Assembly: GCF_027172205.1 (NCBI RefSeq)
Contig: NC_070603.1
Location: forward strand, 6,374,501 to 6,438,500
Length of the DNA stretch: 64,000 nt
Direction of reading: 5' to 3'
DNA from: Podarcis raffonei
Lineage: Eukaryota > Chordata > Lepidosauria > Squamata > Lacertidae
Part shown: one piece after another, positions 10,486-22,177 of the stretch
How positions within the stretch are numbered: position 1 is the stretch's first letter
How the letters are laid out: each line of letters begins with the position of its first letter
Translations under genes and position numbers: made by a program
The notes under the pieces: generated by a model
Told to the model about the DNA's origin: nothing
What the model saw: the letters and a program-made list of their open reading frames with translations, nothing else
Databases searched by the model: none

Positions 10486-11490
10486 TTACTTAGTTACTCC
10501 TCCAACTGCCCCCAACAATTGTTCTTCCTTTGTTGGGGTTTTAAGTCCAAATGTCAAGTTCGAAATATCCGCTAAGTCCTTTGCCTCAGTAGTCAGGTCC
10601 ACCACTTCCTTCACGAGGTCCTCTTCGTTTCTTTCCAAAAATTGTTCTTTATCTTGCACTGTTTTTATTTTGGTTTTTCCCCCTTTGTAATTAAAAGACA
10701 AGCCTTGTGGGAACTCCCATCTGTATATTATGTTATTCTTCTTCAACAAAGTGGTCAGGTCCTTGTAGTAAGTTCTCGCTTCCAAGATGTATTTAGGAAT
10801 ATCCTTATAAATCTGCACAAAGGAATTTTCAATCTCAAGAGATCTTTGAAATTGTAAATTTAATATTTTATCTCTCTCCTCCTTAGATCTCAAAGTTATC
10901 AGGCAGTCCCTTGGGTTTTTCTTATTTTGTCTTCTGCCCAGTCTGAAGGCCGTGACTATCTTGAATTCCTCCTCTTTCGAATTTACTTGCCAAAATTCCG
11001 AAAATTCTTTTGTGAGGAACCCTACCAAATTGTCCTGTTCGCTTTCTGGGACTGCTCTCAATCTCAGATTCCTCTCCTTTCTCTGAAGTTCCATTAAAGA
11101 CAGGGCCGCCTCATGTTCCTCCAGTTTTTTACAAACTGGTTCTAACTTTACTTGTGTGGATTCTGCAATGGTTTTTGCCTCTTCAGCAGTCTTACGAATT
11201 GCAACGTTTTCTTCAATTAATTTATTTATAGTCTCTGTATTAGATGCAACACTTTTGGTATTTAAATCTAGCTTCTCTGATAACTCTGTCAACTGTTTAG
11301 AATTTTCTGTGCCTTGCTTGGTCAAAGCTTCTAAGGACTCATTAATTTTTATTAATGCTTGTGTCACTGTATCCATCCCTTTTTCCTGCCCTTCTACACC
11401 TGCAAGGGCTAAGCCTGATATAGAACCTCTTTTCCTTTGTGCAATTTTTGTTTTAGCTCTTGTTTTCATCTCATCTTCTTGGCCACTCAT
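10486..11490 (-). CDS. L1 ORF1 protein, copy B
   Basis: A 334-residue nucleic-acid chaperone with a basic N-terminus, long coiled coil and Transposase_22-type RRM/C-terminal region. It lies 8 nt upstream of ORF2 in the same transcript and is identical in translation to copies A and C. Confidence 0.93.
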   Translation of the reverse strand: MSGQEDEMKTRAKTKIAQRKRGSISGLALAGVEGQEKGMDTVTQALIKINESLEALTKQGTENSKQLTELSEKLDLNTKSVASNTETINKLIEENVAIRKTAEEAKTIAESTQVKLEPVCKKLEEHEAALSLMELQRKERNLRLRAVPESEQDNLVGFLTKEFSEFWQVNSKEEEFKIVTAFRLGRRQNKKNPRDCLITLRSKEERDKILNLQFQRSLEIENSFVQIYKDIPKYILEARTYYKDLTTLLKKNNIIYRWEFPQGLSFNYKGGKTKIKTVQDKEQFLERNEEDLVKEVVDLTTEAKDLADISNLTFGLKTPTKEEQLLGAVGGVTK

Positions 11491-12448
11491 GTCCCAAGGT
11501 CGTTCCCACGGGAATTATTTCCAGATGGAAAACTCCACTGACTTGCTCTTTACACACTTGACTTTATGGCTATTTTCCCACAACCCTCTAGAGGGAGCAG
11601 CTCACAGTTCAAGGTACAGAGAAACAAAGAGAAAAATGGCTACAACTCTCCCAATAAGTTTCCACTAAAAAGGCTGTCAGTTTGTATCTCCAACCAAACT
11701 CCTAACAATAGCAAATAAAGTCCCAACTTTGTATCGAGCACGCAAGGCACCAACTTTGTTTCCAATTTCAAATGACAGTTTCCAGTCCCGGTGACTTACT
11801 CTTCTTTTAAAGCAGTCCTTTCCCAAGGGTTTAAAACGGCAGAGAAATCTTTTTCCTTTCACCTCTTTCAGACAGGTAATACAAGTTCAAAATTCATCCC
11901 CCCCCCGCTCCTGCTGCTAAGGGGAGAGGTTCAAGTTCAATGTCTGGGTTAAATGGTAATAGAATTATCTTCCGTCAAATTGCAGCCTGTATGTCGTTAC
12001 TTTAGTTGTCATCCAGTCCGGGAAAGGCAGACTTCCTTATTTTAACTCTTTCCCGTTTTCGGCCAAATTTTTAAATTTCTTGCTTTAAATCCCAAAAGTT
12101 TTCCAGTCCTACTCACAGGTAATTTGTAAATCCAAATGCCAGGAAGGAATCGGCGCTCTCCGTTATGGCGACGCGGCTTCACTCCACGGGCTGGGTAGCG
12201 ACTCTCAGCACCGCGCTCTCACCCGATGCCGCTCCGGAGCCTTTAAAAAGGCTCCTTCACAGTAACGGGGGGCGCTTAAGGTGCCCACCGAGTCTCCTTG
12301 TTCACAGGCTTCTGCGCCTGTGATTTTAGGGGTCCCCGCTTCGCCGTAGCGGTCAGACCCGAACTCGCGGAGTAGTCTCCCCGAGCGGAGCTCAGCAGGA
12401 GACCGCCATTAAACGCTGGCACCGACCGGAAGTCCCCCATTAAAAAAA
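11491..12448 (-). promoter_or_regulatory. L1 5' UTR with internal promoter, copy B
   Basis: A 958-bp leader whose first roughly 320 bp (12130-12440) are GC- and CpG-rich, as expected of an internal L1 promoter. It includes the palindromic words CACAGGCTTCTGCGCCTGTG and AAAAAGGCTCC. A related leader is found in the half-L1 at 37807. Promoter activity is inferred from family knowledge. Confidence 0.65.
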
Positions 12449-13035
12449 AAAAAAGTATTAGAGACAACTAAAATCAATAAGGCAATGAATGGGGAAGGAA
12501 TTCCATGGGGTCTCCTTAATTCAGCCTCTGTCAAGAGCTGCTAGGATTGCCAAATAACCTGAAAGATTATTGCTTTATGCCTTTGACAGCAGCTTGTTCT
12601 GTGAAGTCACACAGTGAAACTTCATTATGTATGAAGATAAATGTTCCTGTCTGATAATGTCCACAGATACAAGAGACCATAATCAATGCTGCAAGATTTT
12701 AATTTTAATTTTAAAAAATTTAATTAAAAATGATCAACCTGATTCTAAAAGCACAGATGCAAGATATCATAATCAGTGTTGCAAGATTTTAATTTTAACT
12801 GACAAGCAGCTGCAGGACCTCAAACTGATTAGCCAGCATTTGCAGTGTAGGAGAAGCCTCTGGAGTCATTTGGCTGATCTACACTGAATTTTTCCTCCTC
12901 ATGGCAGCTGGGAAAGGAGGCAATTTAGATGGGGGGAAATACTTGGGAGAAGAAGGGAGCAGAGCAGTTATATTGCAATATCTTTTAAGATGCTTCCCAT
13001 TTAAATGTGTTTGGGGAGCCCAGAGCAGAGAATAT

Positions 13036-13396
13036 GGAAGGTATAACCTTCTGGATCAGACCAATGTCTCTTCTCAGCCACCATTCAGTTACCAGCAGAT
13101 GACTTCTCGAAAGCAGCAATCAAGCGCACTCTCCCTTCCTGTCTTGGCTGTCCAATCCACTTTTAAAACCATCCAAGTGGGTGGGCATCCCTATCTCCTG
13201 TGGCTGTTAGATCTATATTTTAATTAAGAGAAGTACTTTCTATTAGCTGTCCTGGACCTTCCAACATTCATTAGATGTCCATGAGTTCTAGTGTTGGAGA
13301 ATGAGAAGCAGTGTGGTGCAGTGGTTAGAGTTTCAGACTAGGACCTAGGAGACCTGGGTTCAAATCTCCACTTGGCATACTGCTCATTGGGTGAGG
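13036..13396 (+). repeat. Old CR1-like repeat plus tRNA-type SINE, unit II
   Basis: Unit II copy of the composite repeat described at 4259-4619. It was carried by the tandem duplication and was not independently inserted. Confidence 0.6.
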
Positions 13397-14527
13397 TCCC
13401 ATTGGCTGGGGGCATGTACCAGTTTCAGAATTCAGATTTCTTCTCTGCTTCTACCTCTGATGCCCTCTAGGTGGTAGTAGGAGGGAACAGATGCTTCCAG
13501 TTAGGCTGGGCATGGAATATTTGCTCATTAAATTCAGAAAAAAGAGGAGAAATACAAGTACGTTTGCCCTTCTGTGTGTGTGTGTGTGGTGTGTACACAC
13601 ATCTACACACAAACACACACACATTTTTCTTATGAATATAAAAAGACACTTTTATGGGCTTCTTATAAATGGAGAAAGAGAGAGGGCAAGAAAGAAAGCA
13701 AAAAGTGGAGCTATATTTCCTGATGTGCACAATTGATTTGCTTAAATTGGAAAAACATCTCTTGATCTTGTACTTCTCATTGTATTCTCCAGTTCATCAC
13801 ATGACAAAATATGTCATATGTGTTTAAAAATCAGGTCAATAAAGAATCACTAAAGAATGGGGGAAATACGTGGATTATTTAAAAAATATTTGCAAACATT
13901 TAACTACATTAGCAGGAAGAACACAACACAAGAAGTTAAATAATAACTTATTTGGAAACTAGACAGTAACAATTATAAGGAACTATAGGGGAAATGCAGT
14001 GATAAAAGTGAAACCAGAAGATGAAACAGAAGGGGAGGAGGGAAATCCAATTATGTTTTTATTTCTGAAGATGTACTGCATTTCAGATCTTTTGTAAAAC
14101 TGAAAACTCGAAAAATAAAATTAACAAACAAAACAAATTGGGGATTGGACCTTGAGCAAGTGCAATATGTGATGCAGTGATGGCAAAATAAGGCATATGA
14201 CCTGTTGGATGCTAATGCTGGGCTTGCACAATATCTGAGCTTAGTGTTGCTTATGTCTAGATATTTATAGGATGATACTGTTTCTCTTCATTTGGTTGTT
14301 CAGTGAATAAGCAGCTAGCTAGAGCTATTGTTTATACTTGTTTTAGCTTGCCTCTGCTGCAAGCAGCTCATTGCTTCGTTTCTCCTTCCCCTCAATTACA
14401 CTGCGAGGGAGGCTAAATAGAGCAGTGAGCTTCATGGTGGAGCAGGGGTTGGGATTTGGTTTCTCCAAGGCTTGCTAGGTCCCTGTGTGCCCCACTCTTG
14501 CAAGCTTATTGCCTGCTGGTTTTAGCC

Positions 14528-14840
14528 ATGTGGCTCTACCTGGCTGCCCTGCTGGGGCTTTACTTCCTTCGCCGATTGTACCAGGAGAGACAGACGGTGG
14601 AGAACCTGACGGAAAAATATGTCTTCATCACGGGCTGTTCCTCTGGCTTTGGGAACCATCTTGCCAGGCATCTGGATGCCCGGGGTCTGCGGGTGCTGGC
14701 AGCCTGTCTCACGCAGAAGGGGGCAGAGCAGCTGGGCAAGGCCACCTCAGAGCGCTTGAAAACCACCATTCTGGATGTCACCAGTACAGAGAGCGTTGCG
14801 GCAGCAACGGAGTGGGTGAAAGAACAAGTGGGGAACAAAG
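14528..14840 (+). CDS. RDH16/HSD17B6-like dehydrogenase, coding exon 1, copy II
   Basis: Same 104-residue exon as copy I, with the same start codon context and donor. It keeps the N-terminal anchor and TGCSSGFG. Nothing resembling exons 2-4 lies between it and copy III; only the MITE and L1 copy C are there. A transcript from here would need to skip copy III and about 15 kb of intron to reach exon 2. That is possible because the copy III exon has no upstream acceptor requirement of its own, being a first exon. Confidence 0.85.
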
Positions 14841-14956
14841 GTAGCTTTTTGTTGTTTTGTTTCCATGCTCTGGATCAGGCCAGGGATTATCTGTATCATC
14901 ATCTGCTTATCTTTACTCCACTTTCCCACAAAATGTGACCTGAGTGACTCCCAATA

Positions 14957-15198
14957 CAGTGGTACCTCGTGTTAAGTACCTAATTCGTTCCAGAGGTCTG
15001 TTCTTAACCTGAAACTGTTCTTAACCTGAAGCACCACTTTAGCTAATGGGGCCTCCTGCTGCCGCTGCACCGCCGGAGCACAATTTCTGTTCTCATCCTG
15101 AAGCAAAGTTCTTAACACGAGGTACTATTTCTGGGTAAGTGGAGTCTGTTACCTGAAGCATATATAAGCTGAAGCATATGTAACCCGAGGTACCACTG
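14957..15198. mobile_element. Tigger-like MITE, unit II
   Basis: Unit II copy of the 242-bp TA-flanked element, same ends and length; duplicated with the unit. Confidence 0.85.
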
Positions 15199-15520
15199 TA
15201 TATAAAAAATAAAAAGTATGACCATTTAAAAAAGTATTTTTTTTTTTATAAAATTTTTATTGGCTTTTCAACATATATTATAAGACACTACAAACAACAA
15301 ACACAAACAAACAAACATAAAAACATGTATAATTTCATAAATTTTTTCATGTACCCACTTTCAGCGACTTCCCCATGCCTCCCTTTTCTGCATCCCTATT
15401 TTAAACTTTTTCAGCAACCCCTGATCTAAATTACTTATAAATTCCTTTCTTTAAACCCTTTTCTTTCCTCTTATCCAATCATTTATCTCTGCAAATCTGC
15501 TATGCTTTACTCATGACATT

Positions 15521-18500
15521 TTAACACTCACTAATTTTACAAGAATTTTTAAGATAAAATTTGAATTTCTTCCAATCTTCTTCCACCGTCTCTTTCCCTT
15601 GGTCACGGATTCTGCCCGTCATCTCTGCCAATCCCATGTAGTCGATCACCTTCGTCTGCCACTCTTCCAGTGTGGGTAGTTCTTGTGTCTTCCAATACTT
15701 TGCTAGTAAAACTCTTGCTGCTGTTGTAGCATACATAAAAAACGTCCTATCTTTCTTTGACACCAATTGGCCTACCATGCCCAGGAGAAAAGCCTCTGGT
15801 TTCTTATAAAAGGTACACTTAAGCACCTTCTTAATTTCATTATAAATCATTTCCCAGAAGGCCTTAATCCTTGGGCACGTCCACCAAAGGTGATAAAAAG
15901 TACCTTCAGTTTCATTACATTTCCAGCATTTATTATTGGGCAAGTGATAGATTTTTGCAAGCTTGACTGGGGTCATGTACCACCTATAAATCATTTTCAT
16001 AATATTCTCTCTTAAGGCATTACATGCCGTAAACTTCATTCCGGTGGTCCATAACTGTTCCCAGTCAGCAAACATAATATCATGTCCAATGTCCTGTGCC
16101 CATTTAATCATTGCTGATTTAACCGTTTCATCCTGTGTATTCCATTTCAACAGCAAGTTGTACATTCTTGACAAAGTCTTAGTATTGGGTTCTAACAATT
16201 CTGTTTCTAACTTTGACTTTTCCACCTGGAAGCCGATTTTCCTGTCCTGTTTAAATACTTCATTTATCTGGTAATAATGAAGCCAATCTCTTACTTTAGA
16301 CTTCAGTTTTTCATAGCTCTGTAATTTCACATTTCCACCTTCTTGTTCTATAATTTCCCAATATTTTGGCCATTTAGATTCCATATTAAGTTTTTTGACT
16401 TCCTTAGCCTCCATTGGTGACAACCACCTAGGGGTTTTATTTTCCAACAGATCTTTATAACGAATCCAAACATTGTATAATGCTTTCCTAACAATATGGT
16501 TTTTGAAACCTTTGTGAGTTTTTACCTTGTCATACCATATATACGCATGCCAACCAAACCTATTATTGAACCCTTCTAAGTCCAAAATGTCTGTGTTCTC
16601 AAGAAGTAGCCAGTCTTTCAGCCAGCAGAAAGCTGCTGCTTCATAGTACAATTTTAAGTCCGGCAGGGCAAACCCCCCTCTTTCTTTTGCATCAGTTAAT
16701 ATCTTAAATTTTATTCTGGGCTTTTTGCCCTGCCAGACAAATCTAGATATATCTTTCTGCCACTTCTTGAAACAGTCCATTCTGTCCAGAATCTGCAATG
16801 TTTGAAACAAAAACAACATTCTTGGCAAAACATTCATCTTGATAACAGCAATTCGGCCTAACAAGGAAAGTCTCAGATTCGACCATATTTCTAAATCTTT
16901 CTTAATTTCTGTCCAACATTTCTCATAATTATCTTTAAATAAGTTCACATTCTTAGTTGTTAAATTAACCCCCAGATATTTCACTTTATTTGCTACCATT
17001 AATCCAGTTTCACTCTGAAACTTCTCTCTTTCCTCCACTGTTAGGTTTTTCCCCAATACCTTTGTTTTTTGTTTGTTTAGCTTAAAACCTGCTACTCGAC
17101 CAAAAACTTGTATTATCTCCAAAACTCTTTTAGTACTAATGTCTGGCTCTTGCAAAGTTAGTACTAAATCATCTGCGAACGCTCTCAACTTATATTGTTT
17201 AGCTCCGACCTGAATCCCTTTAACCAGCTGGTCCCCTCTAATCATCTTTAATAACACCTCCAGAACAGATATGAAAAGTAATGGGGATATTGGGCACCCC
17301 TGTCGTGTCCCTTTTTCAATAGCAATTTCCTCAGTAACCACATTATTTACAATTAGTTTTGCTTTTTGTTCAGAATAGATTGCACCTATACCATTCTCAA
17401 AACCCTGGCCTACCCCCATTCCTTTGAGATTCTTTTTCATAAAACTCCAAGAGATATTGTCAAAGGCTTTCTCAGCGTCCACAAATATTAATACTGCCTT
17501 CGTATTAATATTGTTTTCGAGTAACTCCATAATGTCTATTATATTTCTCACATTGTCAGATAAGTGTCTTCCCGGGAGAAAGCCTGCCTGGTCTTTATGA
17601 ATCTCACCCACCAAAACCCTCTTCAATCTTTTTGCCAAAATGTCTGCAAAAATTTTGTAATCCACATTGAGCAATGATATAGGGCGGTAGTTCTTAATCT
17701 GGTTCTTTTCAGTCTCAGATTTTGGTATAAGTGTAATGTATGCTTCTTTCCACGATTCAGGTGCCTTCTTCCCCTCTAAAATTTCATTGCAGACTTCCTT
17801 AAACGGTTGAATCAACCAGTCTTTCAAAACTTTGTAGTATCTGGAAGTCAAGCCATCTGGTCCTAGAGATTTTCCCAATTTCATATTTTGAATGGCTCCC
17901 TCTATTTCTTGCTCAGTTATTTTCTGGTTCAAAGTCACTTTACTTTGTTCAGATATTTTTTGTAATCCATATTTTTTAAGAAATTCCTCTATCTCTTTTT
18001 CGTCCACCGGCCCTTGTGCATAAAGTTTTCTGAAATAACTCTGAAAGCAGTTTCTAATCTCATTTGGCCTGAAAATGTTCTTTCCTTCAACCTCTAAGCT
18101 TGTAACCATATTCAACTTTTGCCTTTTCTTCAATTGCCATGCCAGAAGCTTCCCACATTTATCTGCCGATTCAAATGTCTTTTGTCTCATTTGTTTTATT
18201 TTCCATTCTATCTCCTGGTTCATCAATCCCATATACTGTCTCTGGTAAAACTTTATTTCTCTTAAAATTTCATGGGACTTTGGCTTTGATCTCAATTTCT
18301 TTTCACCTTCTTTTATTTTTTCCAAGATCCTATCTTTCTTTTCATTCTGTCTCTTCTTTTTTAAAGTATTCTGCTGTATCAAAAATCCTCTCATGACGGC
18401 TTTACTTGCGTCCCAAATTGTTCTTTTCTCCACCTCTGTTTTCAGATTTATCTCAAAATAGTCCTTCATAGTTTTCTGGGCCTTTCTGTACACCTCTTCA

Positions 18501-19258
18501 TCTCTAAATAGGGAGTCATTCATCCTCCATCTGAAGGAACCAGCTGTTGTTATGTTCATTTCCATCTTTACAGCATTATGGTCGGAGCAAGTCTTTGGGC
18601 AGATTTCCACTTTTTTTATCTTAGGTGCCATCCCACTAGTTACCCAAATTTGGTTGATTCTGGTCCAGGTCATTTTTGCTTCAGAGAAAAAAGTTCCCTC
18701 TCTCTCCAAAGGGTTTCTTGTTCTCCAAATGTCAATCAAGTCCATATTATCTGTCATTTCAAAAAAAGTCTTAGGTAGTCTCCCGTCCTTAGAAACCACC
18801 TGTCTTAGTGCTTTGTCCATATTTGTAGAGACCACTCCATTCATGTCTCCCATCATAATTACATTGTAATCCAAATAGTCCATTAATGTCCCATGTAGTT
18901 TCTTAAAGAACTCTGACTTCCCTTCATTTGGAGCATAAATCCCAATTATCAATAATTTTTCTCCTTGGACTTGTATTTCAATTGCCAAATATCTTCCTTG
19001 TTCATCTTTAAACATCAACTTAGGGGCCAATTTTTCCTTAGCATAAATCACCACTCCTCTTTTTTTCACTTTGTCTGATGAAATAAATTCCTGTCCCAGT
19101 CTTTTATTAACAAGTAATTTTCTATGTATTCTAGTCACGTGGGTTTCTTGTAAACAAATCAAGTCCAATTGTTCTTTTTTTAAAATATGAAAAACCTCAC
19201 GTCTTTTTCTGGGAAGGTTCAAACCATTACAATTCCAACTTAAAAATTGTAAAGCCAT
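15521..19258 (-). CDS. L1 ORF2 protein (endonuclease-reverse transcriptase), copy C
   Basis: 1245 residues with the same domain order as copy B: endonuclease, FADD reverse transcriptase, C-terminal Cys motif. The only protein difference from copy B is Lys671, from a T-to-G change on the coding strand (position 17246 versus 8465). Open throughout. Confidence 0.95.
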   Translation of the reverse strand: MALQFLSWNCNGLNLPRKRREVFHILKKEQLDLICLQETHVTRIHRKLLVNKRLGQEFISSDKVKKRGVVIYAKEKLAPKLMFKDEQGRYLAIEIQVQGEKLLIIGIYAPNEGKSEFFKKLHGTLMDYLDYNVIMMGDMNGVVSTNMDKALRQVVSKDGRLPKTFFEMTDNMDLIDIWRTRNPLEREGTFFSEAKMTWTRINQIWVTSGMAPKIKKVEICPKTCSDHNAVKMEMNITTAGSFRWRMNDSLFRDEEVYRKAQKTMKDYFEINLKTEVEKRTIWDASKAVMRGFLIQQNTLKKKRQNEKKDRILEKIKEGEKKLRSKPKSHEILREIKFYQRQYMGLMNQEIEWKIKQMRQKTFESADKCGKLLAWQLKKRQKLNMVTSLEVEGKNIFRPNEIRNCFQSYFRKLYAQGPVDEKEIEEFLKKYGLQKISEQSKVTLNQKITEQEIEGAIQNMKLGKSLGPDGLTSRYYKVLKDWLIQPFKEVCNEILEGKKAPESWKEAYITLIPKSETEKNQIKNYRPISLLNVDYKIFADILAKRLKRVLVGEIHKDQAGFLPGRHLSDNVRNIIDIMELLENNINTKAVLIFVDAEKAFDNISWSFMKKNLKGMGVGQGFENGIGAIYSEQKAKLIVNNVVTEEIAIEKGTRQGCPISPLLFISVLEVLLKMIRGDQLVKGIQVGAKQYKLRAFADDLVLTLQEPDISTKRVLEIIQVFGRVAGFKLNKQKTKVLGKNLTVEEREKFQSETGLMVANKVKYLGVNLTTKNVNLFKDNYEKCWTEIKKDLEIWSNLRLSLLGRIAVIKMNVLPRMLFLFQTLQILDRMDCFKKWQKDISRFVWQGKKPRIKFKILTDAKERGGFALPDLKLYYEAAAFCWLKDWLLLENTDILDLEGFNNRFGWHAYIWYDKVKTHKGFKNHIVRKALYNVWIRYKDLLENKTPRWLSPMEAKEVKKLNMESKWPKYWEIIEQEGGNVKLQSYEKLKSKVRDWLHYYQINEVFKQDRKIGFQVEKSKLETELLEPNTKTLSRMYNLLLKWNTQDETVKSAMIKWAQDIGHDIMFADWEQLWTTGMKFTACNALRENIMKMIYRWYMTPVKLAKIYHLPNNKCWKCNETEGTFYHLWWTCPRIKAFWEMIYNEIKKVLKCTFYKKPEAFLLGMVGQLVSKKDRTFFMYATTAARVLLAKYWKTQELPTLEEWQTKVIDYMGLAEMTGRIRDQGKETVEEDWKKFKFYLKNSCKISEC

Positions 19259-19266
19259 CTTGTTGT

Positions 19267-20271
19267 TTACTTAGTTACTCCTCCAACTGCCCCCAACAAT
19301 TGTTCTTCCTTTGTTGGGGTTTTAAGTCCAAATGTCAAGTTCGAAATATCCGCTAAGTCCTTTGCCTCAGTAGTCAGGTCCACCACTTCCTTCACGAGGT
19401 CCTCTTCGTTTCTTTCCAAAAATTGTTCTTTATCTTGCACTGTTTTTATTTTGGTTTTTCCCCCTTTGTAATTAAAAGACAAGCCTTGTGGGAACTCCCA
19501 TCTGTATATTATGTTATTCTTCTTCAACAAAGTGGTCAGGTCCTTGTAGTAAGTTCTCGCTTCCAAGATGTATTTAGGAATATCCTTATAAATCTGCACA
19601 AAGGAATTTTCAATCTCAAGAGATCTTTGAAATTGTAAATTTAATATTTTATCTCTCTCCTCCTTAGATCTCAAAGTTATCAGGCAGTCCCTTGGGTTTT
19701 TCTTATTTTGTCTTCTGCCCAGTCTGAAGGCCGTGACTATCTTGAATTCCTCCTCTTTCGAATTTACTTGCCAAAATTCCGAAAATTCTTTTGTGAGGAA
19801 CCCTACCAAATTGTCCTGTTCGCTTTCTGGGACTGCTCTCAATCTCAGATTCCTCTCCTTTCTCTGAAGTTCCATTAAAGACAGGGCCGCCTCATGTTCC
19901 TCCAGTTTTTTACAAACTGGTTCTAACTTTACTTGTGTGGATTCTGCAATGGTTTTTGCCTCTTCAGCAGTCTTACGAATTGCAACGTTTTCTTCAATTA
20001 ATTTATTTATAGTCTCTGTATTAGATGCAACACTTTTGGTATTTAAATCTAGCTTCTCTGATAACTCTGTCAACTGTTTAGAATTTTCTGTGCCTTGCTT
20101 GGTCAAAGCTTCTAAGGACTCATTAATTTTTATTAATGCTTGTGTCACTGTATCCATCCCTTTTTCCTGCCCTTCTACACCTGCAAGGGCTAAGCCTGAT
20201 ATAGAACCTCTTTTCCTTTGTGCAATTTTTGTTTTAGCTCTTGTTTTCATCTCATCTTCTTGGCCACTCAT
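19267..20271 (-). CDS. L1 ORF1 protein, copy C
   Basis: A 334-residue ORF1p identical in translation to copies A and B: coiled coil followed by the Transposase_22-type RNA-binding region, 8 nt upstream of ORF2. Confidence 0.93.
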   Translation of the reverse strand: MSGQEDEMKTRAKTKIAQRKRGSISGLALAGVEGQEKGMDTVTQALIKINESLEALTKQGTENSKQLTELSEKLDLNTKSVASNTETINKLIEENVAIRKTAEEAKTIAESTQVKLEPVCKKLEEHEAALSLMELQRKERNLRLRAVPESEQDNLVGFLTKEFSEFWQVNSKEEEFKIVTAFRLGRRQNKKNPRDCLITLRSKEERDKILNLQFQRSLEIENSFVQIYKDIPKYILEARTYYKDLTTLLKKNNIIYRWEFPQGLSFNYKGGKTKIKTVQDKEQFLERNEEDLVKEVVDLTTEAKDLADISNLTFGLKTPTKEEQLLGAVGGVTK

Positions 20272-21816
20272 GTCCCAAGGTCGTTCCCACGGGAATTATT
20301 TCCAGATGGAAAACTCCACTGACTTGCTCTTTACACACTTGACTTTATGGCTATTTTCCCACAACCCTCTAGAGGGAGCAGCTCACAGTTCAAGGTACAG
20401 AGAAACAAAGAGAAAAATGGCTACAACTCTTCCAATAAGTTTCCACTAAAAAGGCTGTCAGTTTGTATCTCCAACCAAACTCCTAACAATAGCAAATAAA
20501 GTCCCAACTTTGTATCGAGCACGCAAGGCACCAACTTTGTTTCCAATTTCAAATGACAGTTTCCAGTCCCGGTGACTTACTCTTCTTTTAAAGCAGTCCT
20601 TTCCCAAGGGTTTAAAACGGCAGAGAAATCTTTTTCCTTTCACCTCTTTCAGACAGGTAATACAAGTTCAAAATTCATCCCCCCCCCGCTCCTGCTGCTA
20701 AGGGGAGAGGTTCAAGTTCAATGTCTGGGTTAAATGGTAATAGAATTATCTTCCGTCAAATTGCAGCCTGTATGTCGTTACTTTAGTTGTCATCCAGTCC
20801 GGGAAAGGCAGACTTCCTTATTTTAACTCTTTCCCGTTTTCGGCCAAATTTTTAAATTTCTTGCTTTAAATCCCAAAAGTTTTCCAGTCCTACTCACAGG
20901 TAATTTGTAAATCCAAATGCCAGGAAGGAATCGGCGCTCTCCGTTATGGCGACGCGGCTTCACTCCACGGGCTGGGTAGCGACTCTCAGCACCGCGCTCT
21001 CACCCGATGCCGCTCCGGAGCCTTTAAAAAGGCTCCTTCACAGTAACGGGGGGCGCTTAAGGTGCCCACCGAGTCTCCTTGTTCACAGGCTTCTGCGCCT
21101 GTGATTTTAGGGGTCCCCGCTTCGCCGTAGCGGTCAGACCCGAACTCGCGGAGTAGTCTCCCCGAGCGGAGCTCAGCAGGAGACCGCCATTAAACGCTGG
21201 CACCGACCGGAAGTCCCCCATTAAAAAAAAAAAAAGTATTAGAGACAACTAAAATCAATAAGGCAATGAATGGGGAAGGAATTCCATGGGGTCTCCTTAA
21301 TTCAGCCTCTGTCAAGAGCTGCTAGGATTGCCAAATAACCTGAAAGATTATTGCTTTATGCCTTTGACAGCAGCTTGTTCTGTGAAGTCACACAGTGAAA
21401 CTTCATTATGTATGAAGATAAATGTTCCTGTCTGATAATGTCCACAGATACAAGAGACCATAATCAATGCTGCAAGATTTTAATTTTAATTTTAAAAAAT
21501 TTAATTAAAAATGATCAACCTGATTCTAAAAGCACAGATGCAAGATATCATAATCAGTGTTGCAAGATTTTAATTTTAACTGACAAGCAGCTGCAGGACC
21601 TCAAACTGATCAGCCAGCATTTGCAGTGTAGGAGAAGCCTCTGGAGTCATTTGGCTGATCTACACTGAATTTTTCCTCCTCATGGCAGGTGGGAAAGGAG
21701 GCAATTTAGATGGGGGGAAATACTTGGGAGAAGAAGGGACCAGAGCAGTTATATTGCAATATCTTTTAAGATGCTTCCCATTTAAATGTGTTTGGGGAGC
21801 CCAGAGCAGAGAATAT

Positions 21817-22177
21817 GGAAGGTATAACCTTCTGGATCAGACCAATGTCTCTTCTCAGCCACCATTCAGTTACCAGCAGATGACTTCTCGAAAGCAGCAA
21901 TCAAGCGCACTCTCCCTTCCTGTCTTGGCTGTCCAATCCACTTTTAAAACCATCCAAGTGGGTGGGCATCCCTATCTCCTGTGGCTGTTAGATCTATATT
22001 TTAATTAAGAGAAGTACTTTCTATTAGCTGTCCTGGACCTTCCAACATTCATTAGATGTCCATGAGTTCTAGTGTTGGAGAATGAGAAGCAGTGTGGTGC
22101 AGTGGTTAGAGTTTCAGACTAGGACCTAGGAGACCTGGGTTCAAATCTCCACTTGGCATACTGCTCATTGGGTGAGG
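21817..22177 (+). repeat. Old CR1-like repeat plus tRNA-type SINE, unit III
   Basis: Unit III copy of the same composite. The sequence just past its end (about 22187-22255) is the apparent source of the 101-bp insertion found before exon 1 of this unit. Confidence 0.6.

Larger units (their letters stand above)
6458..12448 (-). mobile_element. Full-length L1 LINE, copy B
   Basis: About 6.0 kb, minus strand: 5' UTR (11491-12448), ORF1, 8-nt spacer, ORF2, and a 282-bp 3' UTR ending in the poly-T run at 6458. The target duplication AAAAAAGTATT flanks it (6447-6457 and 12449-12459). Both ORFs are open and of full length, so by sequence it is a candidate active element. It sits exactly at a junction between two primary tandem units. 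Confidence 0.95.
3681..12451. repeat. Tandem unit I (8771 bp: flank, exon 1, MITE, L1 copy B)
   Basis: First full unit of the tandem array, starting at AAAGTATTAG. In order it holds a 5' flank with old repeats, a putative promoter, dehydrogenase exon 1, a Tigger-like MITE and a minus-strand full-length L1. Compared with unit II it has one TTTTAA-type 6-bp step fewer near 3940, a GT run shorter by four bases near 4800, and scattered substitutions. Small short open frames in the flank (for example 3856-4110 and 4124-4450) lie in repeat-derived DNA and are not called genes. Confidence 0.93.
15239..21229 (-). mobile_element. Full-length L1 LINE, copy C
   Basis: Same structure and same target duplication as copy B, offset by 8781 bp (AAAAAAGTATT at 15228-15238 and 21230-21240). 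The identical insertion site and flanks show that copies A, B and C descend from one insertion copied by segmental duplication. Confidence 0.95.
12452..21232. repeat. Tandem unit II (8781 bp: flank, exon 1, MITE, L1 copy C)
   Basis: Second full unit, same content and order as unit I, differing by a few indels in simple repeats and rare substitutions. Positions in unit I plus 8781 give unit II positions across exon 1, the MITE and the L1. The very low divergence means recent duplication, recent gene conversion, or false duplication in the assembly. Confidence 0.93.
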
